NCBI RefSeq assembly: GCF_964355755.1
Contig: NC_092670.1
Coordinates: forward strand, 12,213,201 to 12,277,200
Length of the DNA: 64,000 nucleotides
Direction: 5' to 3'
Origin: Antedon mediterranea
Lineage: Eukaryota; Echinodermata; Crinoidea; Comatulida; Antedonidae
Shown here: piece after piece, positions 13,019-24,459 of the stretch
Layout of the letters: each line of letters opens with the position of its first letter
How positions within the stretch are numbered: position 1 is the first letter of the stretch
Position numbers and translations under genes: made by a program
The notes under the pieces: model-generated
Seen by the model: the letters and a program-made list of their open reading frames with translations, nothing else
What the model was told of the DNA's origin: nothing
Database searches by the model: none

Positions 13019-14275
13019 TCTTTAATTATCATAGGCTTCCTCAATCGGGGTTTAACTAAGATATTTTTTAGTTCTTAGAAATACAAGATTTTACCTGCTT
13101 CATACGAGCAATTATTCGAATCACTTCGATAATAGTTAAATCGATTCTTAATGCAACGCACACACAGGTTCAAGTATGTCCGGAACTTAATAGAAATTAC
13201 AAAATGCTTTCAATAATGTTATTGCTTCGATAAAAATGTACAGTAAAATGTTTAATATGTGTGTCACCGAAAATGTTTCGCAGCGTCGAATATATTCCAG
13301 GGAATATTTTATAAATACTGTATGTATACATTTAATGAGTACAGGGAGCAACACAGAATAATTTATTGAGATGAATTTCGAATGTTGATGTTTTATTCCC
13401 AGGGCAATTTTTTTTGTGAAAATTGCTAAATGAAATAAAAGAAATGTGTTCATATTATATATGTGTGTAGTTAGTATGCACTTTGTTAGATATAGCAGAG
13501 ACAGCATTATCCAAATTAATAGTGTAATTTAGTATTGTTAACAATAGCCAAAGTATTAGAAGACAACAGAAGAAGTAACATAAGTAACTACATAATAATA
13601 GTAACGAAATAGTCATACGAAACAGAAAAGAAAGATTGCAGTAAAAAGAAGGAAACGGTGGCAGTGCCAATAACGACAGACATCGGCTTTGTGGCGAGAC
13701 GAAGGTACAGAAAGTAGATAGAAAAAAACCAGAAGAAATGGTTGTAGCACGGCAGAAACTAAGAGTAAACAAACAGCAAACAAAAAGCAATAAACATAAA
13801 CGGTTGTGTAAAAGGTAAAATAAAAAAATAAATACAGTAAAATAAAAATATAAAAAGAGTAATCAAGAGAAAGAAGATCAAGAATTGTGATAAAGATTCG
13901 TCTTCTGGTTTTGACGTACAGCCAAAAATTTGTAAACAAATTATACTAAACAAAAATAGTCCAGAATTGGTTGTCCGGATTGTTCCAGAGTCGTTCGTGA
14001 CCACATATCTAATATGTTGTTTAAATTTGGTAAAGATTCTTATTTTAGTTTTGAAGTTATCATGGAAAAAGGCCAACACACCAACACACAAATATCTTGG
14101 ACAAAATTATAACCTCCTTGATGATGGAGGTGATAATAATAACAGTCGTAGAAGAAACATTCCCAAACGGTATTTCTAGCTCTATTTTTGTCATATGCCA
14201 CCAGTCTACTATAGAAGAAGCGAAAAATCGTAGATCAGAAACCAAACCACACTACCACACGGCGGTAATAGAAAT
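13019..14275. other. Purine-biased tract, probable decayed simple repeat
   Basis: From about 13540 the plus strand becomes rich in A and G (AGAAGAAGTAACATAAGTAA and similar). This generates overlapping Leu/Phe/Cys-rich minus-strand frames of 106-111 codons. None has a domain or splice signal. The tract grades into the minisatellite at 14276, so it is best read as an eroded extension of that repeat. Confidence 0.55.
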
Positions 14276-14785
14276 AACAGTAGCAGTAGCAGAAGCGACA
14301 GTAGCAGAGGCGGCAGTAGCAGAAGCGGCAGTAGCAGAAGCGGCAGTAGCAGACGGGTTAGTAGCAGAAGCGGCAGTAGCAGAAATGTTAGTAGCAGAAG
14401 CGACAGTAGCAGAAAAGTTAGTAGCAGAAGCGGCAGTAGCAGAAAAATTAGTAGCAGAAGCGGCAGTAGCAGAAGCGGCAGTAGCAGAAAGGTTAGTAGC
14501 AGAAGCGGCAGTAGCAGAAGCGGCAGTAGCAGAAGCGGCAGTAGCAGAAGCGGCAGTAGCAGAAGTGGCAGTAGCAGAAGCGGCAGTAGCAGAAGCGGCA
14601 GTAGCAGAAGGGGCAGTAGCGGAAAGGTTAGTAGCAGAAGCGGCAGTAGCAGAAAGGTTAGTAGCAGAAGCGGCAGTAGCAGATAGGTTAGTAGCAGAAG
14701 CGGCAGTAGCAGAAAGGTTAGTAGCAGAAGCGGCAGTAGCAGAAAGGTTAGTAGCAGAAGCGGCAGTAGCAGAAATGACAGTAGT
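14276..14785. repeat. 15/30-bp minisatellite (GTAGCAGAAGCGGCA)n
   Basis: About 34 units of 15 bp, alternating between a GCGGCA form and a variant with GTTA in place of GGCA, which gives a 30-bp higher-order period. The unit length is divisible by three and has no stop codon in several frames. Long frames therefore exist on both strands, with Val-Ala-Glu, Ala-Thr-Ser or Leu-Pro repeats. A real coding role is possible but unsupported, since no flanking exon fits. Confidence 0.9.
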
Positions 14786-14994
14786 AGCATGGAGTACTGT
14801 AATTACTCCATGGTAGAAGAAACTCATGTTGCAGACACAGAGTAGTGCAGAAACGAGAGTAAGAGAAACGGTGGTAGAAGACTGAAATGGTACAATTATC
14901 AAGCACTAATAAGCAGAGTTCAATATGACAGTTGATGTGATAGAAACTCGATATTAATCTCTAAAATGTCCTAATCAGGGTTCCAATTAGTAGT

Positions 14995-15276
14995 ATAGCA
15001 AGAATTATAAAAAATAAATTCAAAACATAAAAAATGTATTTTTTGTAGTTTTAATAAAGTTATTCACTTCCATAGAAAAAAAAATGTTAAATGACAAAAA
15101 TTCAACCAAAAATCTATTGGCTGGCAGCCAATTTGACCATTTTTGGCTTTAAATTACATTTTTTCATGTAAATATATTTTTTTCTGATCCAATTTTTGGT
15201 CAAAGAAGATAACAATTATGTTACATTAAAATGGAATATTCAACACAATTTTTTTTTTCAGGGGGACAATACATCT
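14995..15276. mobile_element. TTAA-flanked MITE (family 2), left end lost
   Basis: The right end GGGGGACAATACATCT is followed by TTAA (15277-15280). The interior has the signature around CTATTGGCTGGCAGCCAATT. The left terminus cannot be recognised. Confidence 0.75.
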
Positions 15277-15280
15277 TTAA

Positions 15281-15656
15281 TTAGAATGTGAACTTTTATC
15301 TCCTGAATTAGAAATTGGAATAATTTACATGTGAATGTTGCCTATGTTAATCAACATATAGTATTTTTTTTAACATTAAGTTATGTTGAACTTTCAGATA
15401 TGACTGGATTCATATAAGTTAGTATTTGGGCTATATATTGAAATTAAGACACCTGAGGAGACAGAATTGAACCACAGATTATTCACATGAGATAAAGTGT
15501 TACCTGATTAAGAGACTTTACTGCAAAATGGATTACGATGCATATGATTAGACTTGTTAATATTATTTTATCACACAACGATAACATGTCTGTTGAGCGC
15601 GTTCAGTTTATCTTTTATGGCAGACGATAATTACAATTTCTATAAGTTTTTGTTGT
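15281..15656. other. Spacer between two family 2 elements
   Basis: Nothing recognised. Confidence 0.4.
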
Positions 15657-15660
15657 TTAA

Positions 15661-18118
15661 AGATGTATTGTCCCCCAAAAAATGAAAAATAAAGATGAAA
15701 AAAATCAAATTTTGAATAGACCGTTTTGTAGTTAACATAAAGTTATTCACTTCCACCGAAAAAAAATCCGAAAAAAATATTGATTTCGCTTATAAAAAAA
15801 TCAAAATAAGTTAACCATTTTTTCGAACTCATCGGCTCGGAAATTAGGCCGGTAGAGCTAACTCATACATATGCATGATATGTTAATGAGCATCCACACA
15901 GCAGAGATCTGATCTAACAATGAACGATGCACGTTGTATGGTACGGGTACAACAACACCACCAGAGATCGACGCGACTCGACTGTGGGTTTCCCTGGGAT
16001 GGCTGATCGTATAAATATGTAAAGCTGAGCTGTTAATTTGTCGGTATGTAGGCCTAGACGGTTTTTTTAAATATAATAATATATATAACGCAATAATAAA
16101 AGGAAGGTAAATTAATTAACTTAGCCTGGGATTTTTTCAGTTCAGGGCTAGGCCTAGAATAATTAATACATGCTGCTGCATATTACTAGGCTAGTAGCAA
16201 GCAGACTGTGACAATCGGGTCCATGCAGAAGATGCCCAGCTAGGCCCTATACATTGTACTCTTCATAGACTGGCCTAGGCTATATGCCATCAATCTTAGC
16301 TACATTCCGAAAATACAGCCAGCTTGCTGTACCATATATATTTACAGTTGAAGCTTGTTTAACTAATTTTTATGATAAAAATAAAACAAACATTTTTCAG
16401 GGAAAATGGTTGCAATACAAGCCTGAAATTGAGAACCTTCCAGCAGCACTGTACAAGTAGACAGAGGGGAAAAGCCAGCTTAGCCATTTTACAACACAAA
16501 CAAATGTTCTCTGTACTGTAGTAAGTCAAATATTTATTTTCTATTTTTATAAGTTATAACATTATAAGTAATGTGTTTTAATTACCATAGAAAGGTAGTA
16601 TACTTATTTGACTATGTCAAAGTAAGCAATTTCACTAGCCCAACTTTGCACTAAATATGCATGATCTATTTTTTCCAGATTTTCATACTTTGCTTTTTTT
16701 AAAGACGTTGAGCTGATGAAGACTGGAACAGAGGTCACCCAAAGACAACAATGATAGACTCGGTATTGGAATATGATTGGATATTGCAGGAAAAATATTT
16801 CTGACTCTCCTGCTGCATTCAGCCAATATGTTCTTGTCCAGCTTGTAAAATATTGTATATTTTTTTTTGTATTATATGTACAGTATATTATTTTGTAAAC
16901 ATAACATTCAATAAATAAAAAAAAACTACTACAACAGTACACAGGATAAATTCTTCAAATTTACTTACACTTCATAATTTTACTGTAAATATTACAGTGC
17001 AAAAGGAGTTAATAAAATATATATATACAGTATATCTTATTGAATTCCTGTATTGTTTTTTGTGTCAATTTGTCTACTAATTATCAATGTGTTGATTGTG
17101 GCAGTAATTACGACAGCTATAGTCTTCTAAGATCGCTCACATCCATTACAAAGTGTCATTTTAATAGTAAGAAACGTTTCAATAAATTGTGAATGTTGCC
17201 ACTGTACGATACATTTTATGTTTCTCACTACTTGCTCTTATTGTTCAATCAATCAACCTAAAAAAAAAAGAAATTTGTGTCAAAATATCTGCATAAAATG
17301 TTTATTTGCGGAATGTTAATTTGAACCTATTGCATTTGATACAGAAAATATTTTTAAAATATTGCATCAGTAAAACATCCAAAACAATATTTAGATTTTC
17401 TTTTTTTTTTAATTTTCACTGCCGAATAGATAGTTGAAATCTTTAAAAATTAAACCAATTCATCATGATTAAAACAAAAATACATCCCTTCTGGTGGTGG
17501 TCTACTGTAGCCCTAGCTAGCAGTGTACTGCCTAGGCCTACTACACTCTACTTCTAGAGACAGAAGTAGGCAGCAGTTAGGCTACTCGAGTGCTAGTAGT
17601 AGTACTAGGCCTAGTAGTACAGTAGCAGCAAATTCGGGCCTAGGCCTAGCTAGGCCTCTCCTGTTAGCGAAACAAAAACTCACCTAAATGAATAAGATTC
17701 AACATCAAAGTTACCAACTGTAATTCTAACTTAGCATTCTGCTAGCTATAGTTTTCGTGTTTTCTTCAAGATTCGTCTCGCATCACTACTCGACTCTCTC
17801 GCACGCATGGCATTGCTATCGTTGTTGGCTGTGTTGATTTGGTTGGAAAGCGTCATCATCCACACGATGTATCCATACAATATGAATATTTATGAGCTAA
17901 CTCAGGTCAAGGGTTAAATTAAACCGGAACACATTTGTCTTCCAGACAAATAGCTTCCGGTTGGTTAATTTTTGCATTAAATTGCGATTTTCCCGTGTAA
18001 AAAATTATTTTTTTCAATCCAAATTGAGGTCAAAGTGAATAACTTTTATGTGCAATTAAAATGGCCTATTCAACAAAAATATTGAAAAAAAAATTTTTTT
18101 CATGGGGACAATACATCT
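15661..18118. mobile_element. 2.46-kb family 2 element carrying a 2-kb insert
   Basis: Left end AGATGTATTGTCCCCC and right end GGGGACAATACATCT, with TTAA on both flanks (15657-15660 and 18119-18122). The outer arms (about 15661-15840 and 17910-18118) match the short copies of the family. The middle is unlike any other copy in the window and is bracketed by an 11-bp direct repeat (separate entry). It is either a short MITE with a later insertion or a longer relative that captured foreign DNA. Confidence 0.75.
15866..17893. other. 2-kb insert bracketed by GAGCTAACTCA repeats
   Basis: GAGCTAACTCA occurs at 15855-15865 and again at 17894-17904, exactly where family 2 homology breaks and resumes, as a target duplication would. 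The insert holds dense TAGGCCTA and CTAGTAGTAC clusters (17510-17660). On the minus strand there is a donor-like CATTTAG/GTGAGT near 17680 and an open stretch 16604-16942 with no recognised domain. I cannot decide between a retroposed or captured gene fragment and an unknown transposon. Confidence 0.45.
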
Positions 18119-18249
18119 TTAAACGTTGCATCTAGATTTCATTTCTTGAATTAGCTTAACCAATAAATCAACATACATACATGGGTTTCAAATACTAATC
18201 ATTTCAAGCTTGAATTGGAAAAAAAAACCTTTGCCAAAATCAGAATACA

Positions 18250-18785
18250 AAAGCATGTAATATAAAGGAGCACTAGATTGGAATTATCTTCTATTCTATT
18301 CATATTCAAGGTTTTATTCAATAAAACGAAAATTTACATTGTAGCCAAAGGCTAAATTGTGTAAGATTTTACAAAATATTCCACATATAAAAAAGTTATC
18401 ACATAAAAAGAACATCTTATATTAAAATGGAATTGGATTTTAAGTACATAATATGAAAATGAGAAAAACATTGAAAAATCAAAAAAATTGTTACGAATCA
18501 TGGCCTAATAAAATATCTGTATTAAAACTTAAGTATTACTTGTTTATTATTTCACATTGGTTGATGACGGCAACTTTGGCTAAATGTAATTATTCTTTAT
18601 TATTCAACAGGTTACTTAGGTATGGTTCTAATACCAAACTTCTTACTTCAACTCTCTACTCTTTAAACATATTGGAATAAAGAATAAAACAAGAAATAAA
18701 CACATTTTGGTATTTTGGTTTTGGTGTTAGGGAAGAACAGTCATGTGCTATTCTTAAATAAAGTTCAACTTGAACTTGAATATAA
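18250..18785 (+). mobile_element. Possible LINE 3' end with CTTGAA-type tail
   Basis: Ends AATAAAGTTCAACTTGAACT followed by TGAA, a short tandem tail after an AATAAA-like signal, as in many invertebrate non-LTR elements. A 75-codon frame (18453-18680) stops upstream but has no clear RT motif. Weak call. Confidence 0.3.
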
Positions 18786-19383
18786 TTAAATTGTGCTCTT
18801 ATGTCAAATAATCGGTGGTTTAACAAAAAGGTTACTTTTCACTAATTGATTATGTTCACTATTAATGCACTTAAAACGTTACGATGTAATTAAATGTTAT
18901 TTTATTATTTGTGGTGTTAGAACATAATTTACAACTTTAATCATAAAGTGACTAAATGTTAGAAAACATAGTGACATTAACAGTCCAGACTAGGCTGCAT
19001 GTCGTTATCTATTAAATACAGTATAACATTCACGAGTAAATTAAAGATTTAGATGAAAATATATATTACGATCTAAGCATACGTATTATTACAGATACAT
19101 TAGTACTTAAATGCATTGGTATTCCTAACATGAACGTGACGAGAGAGCATCAACGTTGATCAACATCGGAGTACTAGGGGGTAAATGGCGGCATTATTAC
19201 ATCGTTAAACACAAATAGCCTAAAATGATGCGGTAGTTGGTGAATGTTATCACAAACTTGATACAATCGTGATTTTAGTTTACCGTTTCATGTCATTATT
19301 TTTAATTTTTACCTGAGTAAATTCTACACGTAACTATAGTATAGAAAATACTGGTAGACACAAAGTTAACACACATAAACAGA
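18786..19383. other. Intergenic, nothing recognised
   Basis: No supported feature. Confidence 0.5.
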
Positions 19384-20105
19384 CGCAACGTCATTATCGG
19401 TATTTAAACGCGCGCGTACAAAAAGACGTAACATATCAGTATTTGAATACGTACGTACGTAACATTATTATCAAAGCGTGGTTCCCACTAGAACGCTACG
19501 CAGTGACGTATTAACGCAAAGTGATGTATTGCGTAATCACAAGTGGGAACCGACGACGCAACAGTGTTGCAAACATCGCAGATTTGATTTCACGCAGGCG
19601 GGAGCAAGCACAATGTTTGAAAGGGCATTTTCTTACATTGCGTGGGTTGCGTTACGTTGCGTCGCTAGTGGGAACCAAGCTTTTAGCGTGGTTCCCACTA
19701 GAACGCAACGCATCGACGCAAAGTGCTGTATTGCGTAATCACAAGTGGGAAACGACGACGCAATAGTGCTGCAAAATTGCGTCGCTAGTGGGAACCAAGC
19801 ATAGAGCGTGGTTCCCACTTGCGACGCAACGTAACGCAACCTACGCAACATAAGCAAATGCCCTTCCAATAATTGTGTTTGCCCCTGCCAGACGTAACGT
19901 TATTATCAGTATTTGAATGCGCGCGTAGAAGAGATGTAAGATTATTATCATTATTGAAAACGCGCGTAAAAATGACATTAATATTTGAACGCATACAAAC
20001 ATAACGTTATTATTAGTATGTGTGCATTATTACCAATATTTAAACGCGCGCAAATAGGTAACGTTAGTATCAACACCAGTATTCGAACGCGCACGTCTGA
20101 GTCGT
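19384..20105. repeat. About 40-bp degenerate minisatellite, split by MITEs
   Basis: Units built from ACGTAACGTTATTATCAGTA plus TTTGAACGCGCGCGTA recur about eight times, with variable length. The array is interrupted at 19475-19890 by a cluster of family 1 MITEs and resumes immediately after it (GACGTAACGTTATTATCAGT at 19891). Confidence 0.75.
19475..19890. mobile_element. Three head-to-tail family 1 MITEs
   Basis: Copy 1 (19475-19681) is a full B type with AGCGTGGTTCCCACTAG and CTAGTGGGAACCAAGCT ends. Copy 2 (about 19685-19803) is an internally deleted B type. Copy 3 (about 19805-19890) is the opposite orientation and truncated. They are separated by only a few bases, so insertions were targeted into or beside pre-existing copies. 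Confidence 0.85.
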
Positions 20106-21063
20106 GCTGTTTCACTCACTGATAATAATTATAACATAATACTAATCATTAAGGACAAATCATCAGAAGCCTAACAACATGTTCACACATCATATCTTTG
20201 CGTATTAAATCAAAGCATGCCATTTATATATTACAAATCTTACCAAACCGTACCATACGTCATCGGAAAATCATCGGTTTCCAAGCACGATGTTTTGCAA
20301 AAACTTTTACCTTTCTAAGATAAACCTATTTATCCATTGATGTTATAAATCGAATTACTGTAGATTAAAAAGGATTCTTAACAACAGAAGCAAAGCTAAT
20401 TATAGAACACGAGGTTGTCAAATATGTGATGTTTGTTTCGATGATAAATGCCGCTATAAAATGTTCATATCGAAACAACATGCATTATTGATTTTAACAG
20501 GCGGGCCATCGTTGATCGTACGAGAAGCGAGCACATTTATGTAGAAAGTTTACTTAATAATGCAATGATGATCTGAATATAGTACGACAAATCTGAAATA
20601 TAAGCTTTATAATCTAAGCAAGTAGACATTAGACGCTGTTTAAGAACGAACCACTCTTGGCAGATCCACGTTGATTGACTGATTGATTGTGTTAAAAACA
20701 TCTTCATAGCTTCAAGTGTCTAAATGCACTACCCTTTAATCTTTTTTAAACTTTTTAAGTGTCATCTCTTAGTACTTTTAATCCGCAACAGCCATTAATT
20801 CGGCCTCAATATCATATCAATCAATATTTATATGTTTTTCTATATACTATTTATACATTAAGACGGGTAATAGTAAGCGACGTGACTTGTAAAATTGAGT
20901 GCTTTTTGGAAAGAGTTTTAAAACATGAACAGAACTGATATATGACCTCAATTTTTCAGAAGGTGATACGAGAGACTTATTATTTTGTTAAAAGTCGAAT
21001 CTTTCAGTGACATTTTGATATTGGCATTACGGATTTACTGTTAATACAGACGATATGTGGTGG
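20106..21063. other. Intergenic, nothing recognised
   Basis: No gene or repeat supported. Confidence 0.5.
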
Positions 21064-21066
21064 TTA

Positions 21067-21262
21067 AGCGTGGTTTCCACTAGAACGTAACGCAGCGACG
21101 TATCGACGCAAAGTGACGTAACGCAACGCAAGTGAATTGACCAATCACAAGCGATGGCTTATTCGCTTGTGATTGCTAACTGTCTATAACTTCGCTTGTC
21201 ATTGGTTAAAACGCTTGCGTTGCGTTTACGTCCTTGGGTTACGTTCTAGTGGGAACCAAGCT
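21067..21262. mobile_element. Harbinger-like MITE (A type), TTA duplication
   Basis: Starts AGCGTGGTTTCCACTAG and ends CTAGTGGGAACCAAGCT. TTA flanks both sides (21064-21066 and 21263-21265). The left part has B-type sequence (GTATCGACGCAAAGTG) and the right part the A-type core, so it is an A/B mosaic. Confidence 0.9.
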
Positions 21263-21265
21263 TTA

Positions 21266-22030
21266 ATTGCATCTGGGAACATTTCAGTTTTTGTTTAAAT
21301 CGCTATTGTTGTCCAATGGAGGGGAAGCGTGCATAATAATTATTAATATTGTTTTCATGTTTTACAACAACGGGATTACAACGTATCACATTTCATTCGA
21401 CTATATTACGTAATCATTTTAAATTGCAGCGCCCTCTATACTATTTATATGTATGTATCAACAGATGCCTAATAATTTATTTCTAGTGAAATCGATATAT
21501 TGATGACGTCACAAATGTTATTTTTATCCATATCTGAGCGCCAAATATATTCGAATGTTTTTAAGTTAAGAGGCGAGGTAAAGCTTAATTACATTTTCTA
21601 AAGGCAAACTAGCCATCACGATTAATAATATAACTGTTAAAACGTGAACTCAATGCTAATACAAATTTTAAACAAATTACCTTATATTTCATGAAAAAAA
21701 TCCAATTTAGCGATTTTGAAGAAAAATCTTGTCCTCGAGGTACAACATATATTGATAGACGAGAATTCTGTAAAAAGGGAAATAGGCTCAGAGTAAGCTT
21801 GGTTAAGTCTAATTAATGAACGGATGGTTCCAGAGATGGATTCAAATTCTAAATTTGTGATGCAAAGATTGAAGTTGACGCATGCGTACTAAAGCGGTTT
21901 TAACACACACGTCGTCACAACATAGTATCTGGTATGGTTTCAGATACAGGCCTATTAATGAATGCTGCTATGTGCTAGTACGAGAGGAGAAAATGTGCTT
22001 TATAGCGTTAAAATGTTTTGAGTGGAAAAT
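21266..22030. other. Intergenic, nothing recognised
   Basis: No supported feature. Confidence 0.5.
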
Positions 22031-22528
22031 TCGAACGTAACGCAAGGACGTAAACGCAACGCAAGCGTTACCAATGACAAGCGAAGTTATAGACAGTTAA
22101 CAATCACAAGCGAATAAGCCATCGCTTGTGATTGGTCAATTCACTTGCGTTGCGTTACGTCCTTGTGTTGCGTCGCTAGTGGGAACCACGCTTAAAACTT
22201 GGTTCCCACTTGCGACGCAACGTAACGCAATCTACCCAACGTAAGAAAATGCCCTTCCAATTGCCCCTGCCTGCGTGAAATCAAACCTGCGATTTTTGCA
22301 GCACTGTTGCGTTGCGTCGTCGGTTCCCACTTGTGACTTCATCACTAGCGACGCAACATAACGCAACCTACGCAACGTAAGAAAATGCCCTTCCGATAAT
22401 TGTGTTTGCCCCCGCGTGAAATCAAACCTGCGATGTTTGCATCATTATTGCGTCGTCGGTTCCCACTTGCGCAATACAGCACTTTGCGTTAATACGTCGT
22501 TGCGTTACGTCCTAGTGGGAACCACGCT
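22031..22528. mobile_element. Cluster of family 1 MITEs (A plus rearranged B)
   Basis: 22031-22192 is an A type that lost its left TIR and ends GTGGGAACCACGCT. 22197-22528 is a 332-bp B-type complex with both TIRs, in which the GGTTCCCACTTG block and the CCTGCGATGTTTGCA-type interior are partly duplicated. This points to nested insertion or unequal exchange. Confidence 0.8.
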
Positions 22529-22567
22529 TTACTATTATATGTATACTTAAGAACTCCACGTTAATAA

Positions 22568-22771
22568 AGCGTGGTTCCCACTAGAACGTAACGTAACGCA
22601 GCGACGCAAAGTTGTGTATTGCGTAATCACAAGTGGGAACCGATGACGCAATAGTGCTGTAAACATCGCGGGTTTGATTACACGCAGGCGGGGGCAAACA
22701 CAATTATTGTAAGGGCATTTTCTAACGTTGCGTAGGTTGCGTTACGTTGCTTCGCTAGTGGAAACCACGCT
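22568..22771. mobile_element. Family 1 MITE, B type
   Basis: AGCGTGGTTCCCACTAG at the left, CTAGTGGAAACCACGCT at the right. Flanks are TAA (left) and TTA (right), so the duplication is imperfect. The B-type interior GTGTATTGCGTAATCACA is present. Confidence 0.85.
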
Positions 22772-22774
22772 TTA

Positions 22775-23477
22775 GGCTATATACACACCCATGTACGTAT
22801 AACGATGGTCATTCGTATAATATAAAAACGTTTATTTTTATCCGAAATTTCCAGCATGTTTTATTCTGTGGAAAAGTGTATTATCAAATACATCACACGC
22901 GACAGTCATATTGTTTTGTTGTCTCAGTATCGTTAAGAGAAAATAACTTAATACTATGAACTTTTGATTTGTTTTAGTATCAATTATTTCTCAATACCGT
23001 TAAGATATGAAGCTTTATTGAAAATCTCATATTGGCTTTGAAATTCCAAAATAGCTCTCTAGATATTGTTTGTCAGGAGAGATGCCTTAATGGTCCTCGT
23101 TGTCATCTCTTCCGATGATGCAAAACTAAAAATAGGCCTAGGCACAATTAACATTTCTTAATAGCTTATTTTAAATTGATTTTTACATAAAGGTATGCGA
23201 AAACGACAAGTAGACGGCATGATACTCAATGTAATACAAACAGTGGAAAACATTAGATGAAACCAATATGTGAAATTAGCAAAGATCAAGTACCGTCATG
23301 CAATCTGCCTGACGGTTTTAGCGTTACAGTTTCAGGTTCTATTTCGCCATTATTAACAATGAAGTAGCATCTCCTTAACAGAAGTACAAAACACAGAATA
23401 AGGCCTACAAAGAATGTTCGCTAACAAGTCAATACATAAAACGTTATTTATCTTCTTATATCTTCTCAACGCATGTT
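22775..23477. other. Intergenic, nothing recognised
   Basis: No supported feature. Confidence 0.5.
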
Positions 23478-23800
23478 ATTATTATTATTATTATTATTTT
23501 ATTTATATATAGCGCTTTTCTAAATTAGTATAAAATAATCAAAGCGCTTTACATCAGCACACCCAACAATGAGTCACTTCTTAGGATATAGATGTGTTTT
23601 GAGGGCTTTTTTAAATTTTAAAACCGTGGTTTGTTCCCGGATCACAGACGGGAGTTCGTTCCACATCACCGGTCCAAATTTTGAGAAAGTATTATTTCCA
23701 GAGGTCCGCTTTTCGAGACAGTGATCCAATCTAGTGTGATCTATTTCGGACCTCAGGCCTCTCTTAGCACATCTATACACCCGTAAGAGATTGCTCAGAT
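23478..23800 (-). mobile_element. 3' fragment of a CR1/L2-like LINE
   Basis: A minus-strand frame (23574-23780) ends with a pattern known from the C-terminus of CR1-like LINE ORF2: SKFGPVMWNELPSVIR, then KFKKALKTHLY, then stop. Downstream, on the minus strand, are AAGCGCTATATATAAAT and a TAA-repeat microsatellite at 23478-23500, a typical LINE 3' tail. The reverse transcriptase part is absent, so this is a dead 5'-truncated copy. Confidence 0.75.
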
Positions 23801-23953
23801 AACAGGGCGCATTATTTATTATTATTTATTTAAGTGTAGGCCTATTCATGCAGATTACCGGTGCATCAACTATATACCTTAACTTACTTTTACTCAAAAG
23901 GGGTACTAGTTTGATAAAGTGCAATATTAAAGAGATGTGACCAGTGTATGGAT

Positions 23954-24113
23954 GTAAAGCTATGTCTACATTATCAAACTGTATATGTCAACAAAATGTG
24001 ATATGCCCATATGGACCTGATGATGTCATATCATTACCATATTTAAAATATCATTGCCGTATTTGGGCACATCACACTTTTTTTATCAAACTATTTTGAT
24101 AGTGTAGTTTATT
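23954..24113. mobile_element. Family 3 MITE, decayed
   Basis: The left end AAAGCTATGTCTACATTATC corresponds to the TIR of the copies at 40032 and 44430. The right part contains ATTTTGATAGTGTAG but lacks the terminal ACAGAGCTT. The interior shares GATGTGATATGCCC-like and TGATGTCATATC motifs. Confidence 0.6.
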
Positions 24114-24290
24114 ACCCATCACGCCATGCGGGCAGAACTACCATAGCTAAAATCCATACCAAATCTACACAAATACTACAGACTTATTATAATAACTGAC
24201 GAGGATGTGGTTTTTGCTTATTTGAACTCAGAGATAGGTTACCGCGTATGTAATTCCACTTTAAGATTTACAACCCGTGAAATTGTACTG

Positions 24291-24459
24291 TTAAGGCTAA
24301 TTTACACAGACAAACGTTAACGGTAAGCGAAAAACCGTGTAGCTTGTCCCACGTGGAAACCGCCCGTCCGCTCCGCGTTGTGTGTAAATGGTCATAGGAA
24401 ATAACACGGATTCGATATTTTTTTTTACAGTTACCGCTCGTCTGTGTAAAGTGGCCTTA
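24291..24459. mobile_element. MITE with AAGGCTAATTTACACAGAC ends
   Basis: Imperfect TIRs: AAGGCTAATTTACACAGACA with CGTTAACGGTAA on the left, TTACCGCTCGTCTGTGTAAA then GTGGCCTTA on the right. Similar in style to the AAGGCCATTTACAC element at 34990, possibly the same superfamily. Open frames across it are palindrome artefacts. Confidence 0.65.

Noticed and set aside
13187-14091. Four overlapping minus-strand ORFs of 106-111 codons rich in Leu, Phe and Cys
   Set aside because: They come from a purine-biased plus strand, overlap each other in different frames and show no domain.
14252-14902. Long minus- and plus-strand ORFs (193-239 codons) with Ala-Thr-Ser, Leu-Pro or Val-Ala-Glu repeats
   Set aside because: They are readings of a 15-bp stop-free minisatellite in several frames; no unique flanking exon or splice signal supports any of them.
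23479-23505. CRISPR-like spaced repeats in several tandem arrays (19384-20105, 27810-28025, 49890-50640)
   Set aside because: Units are contiguous and diverged, with no constant repeat/unique spacer pattern, and the DNA is eukaryotic.
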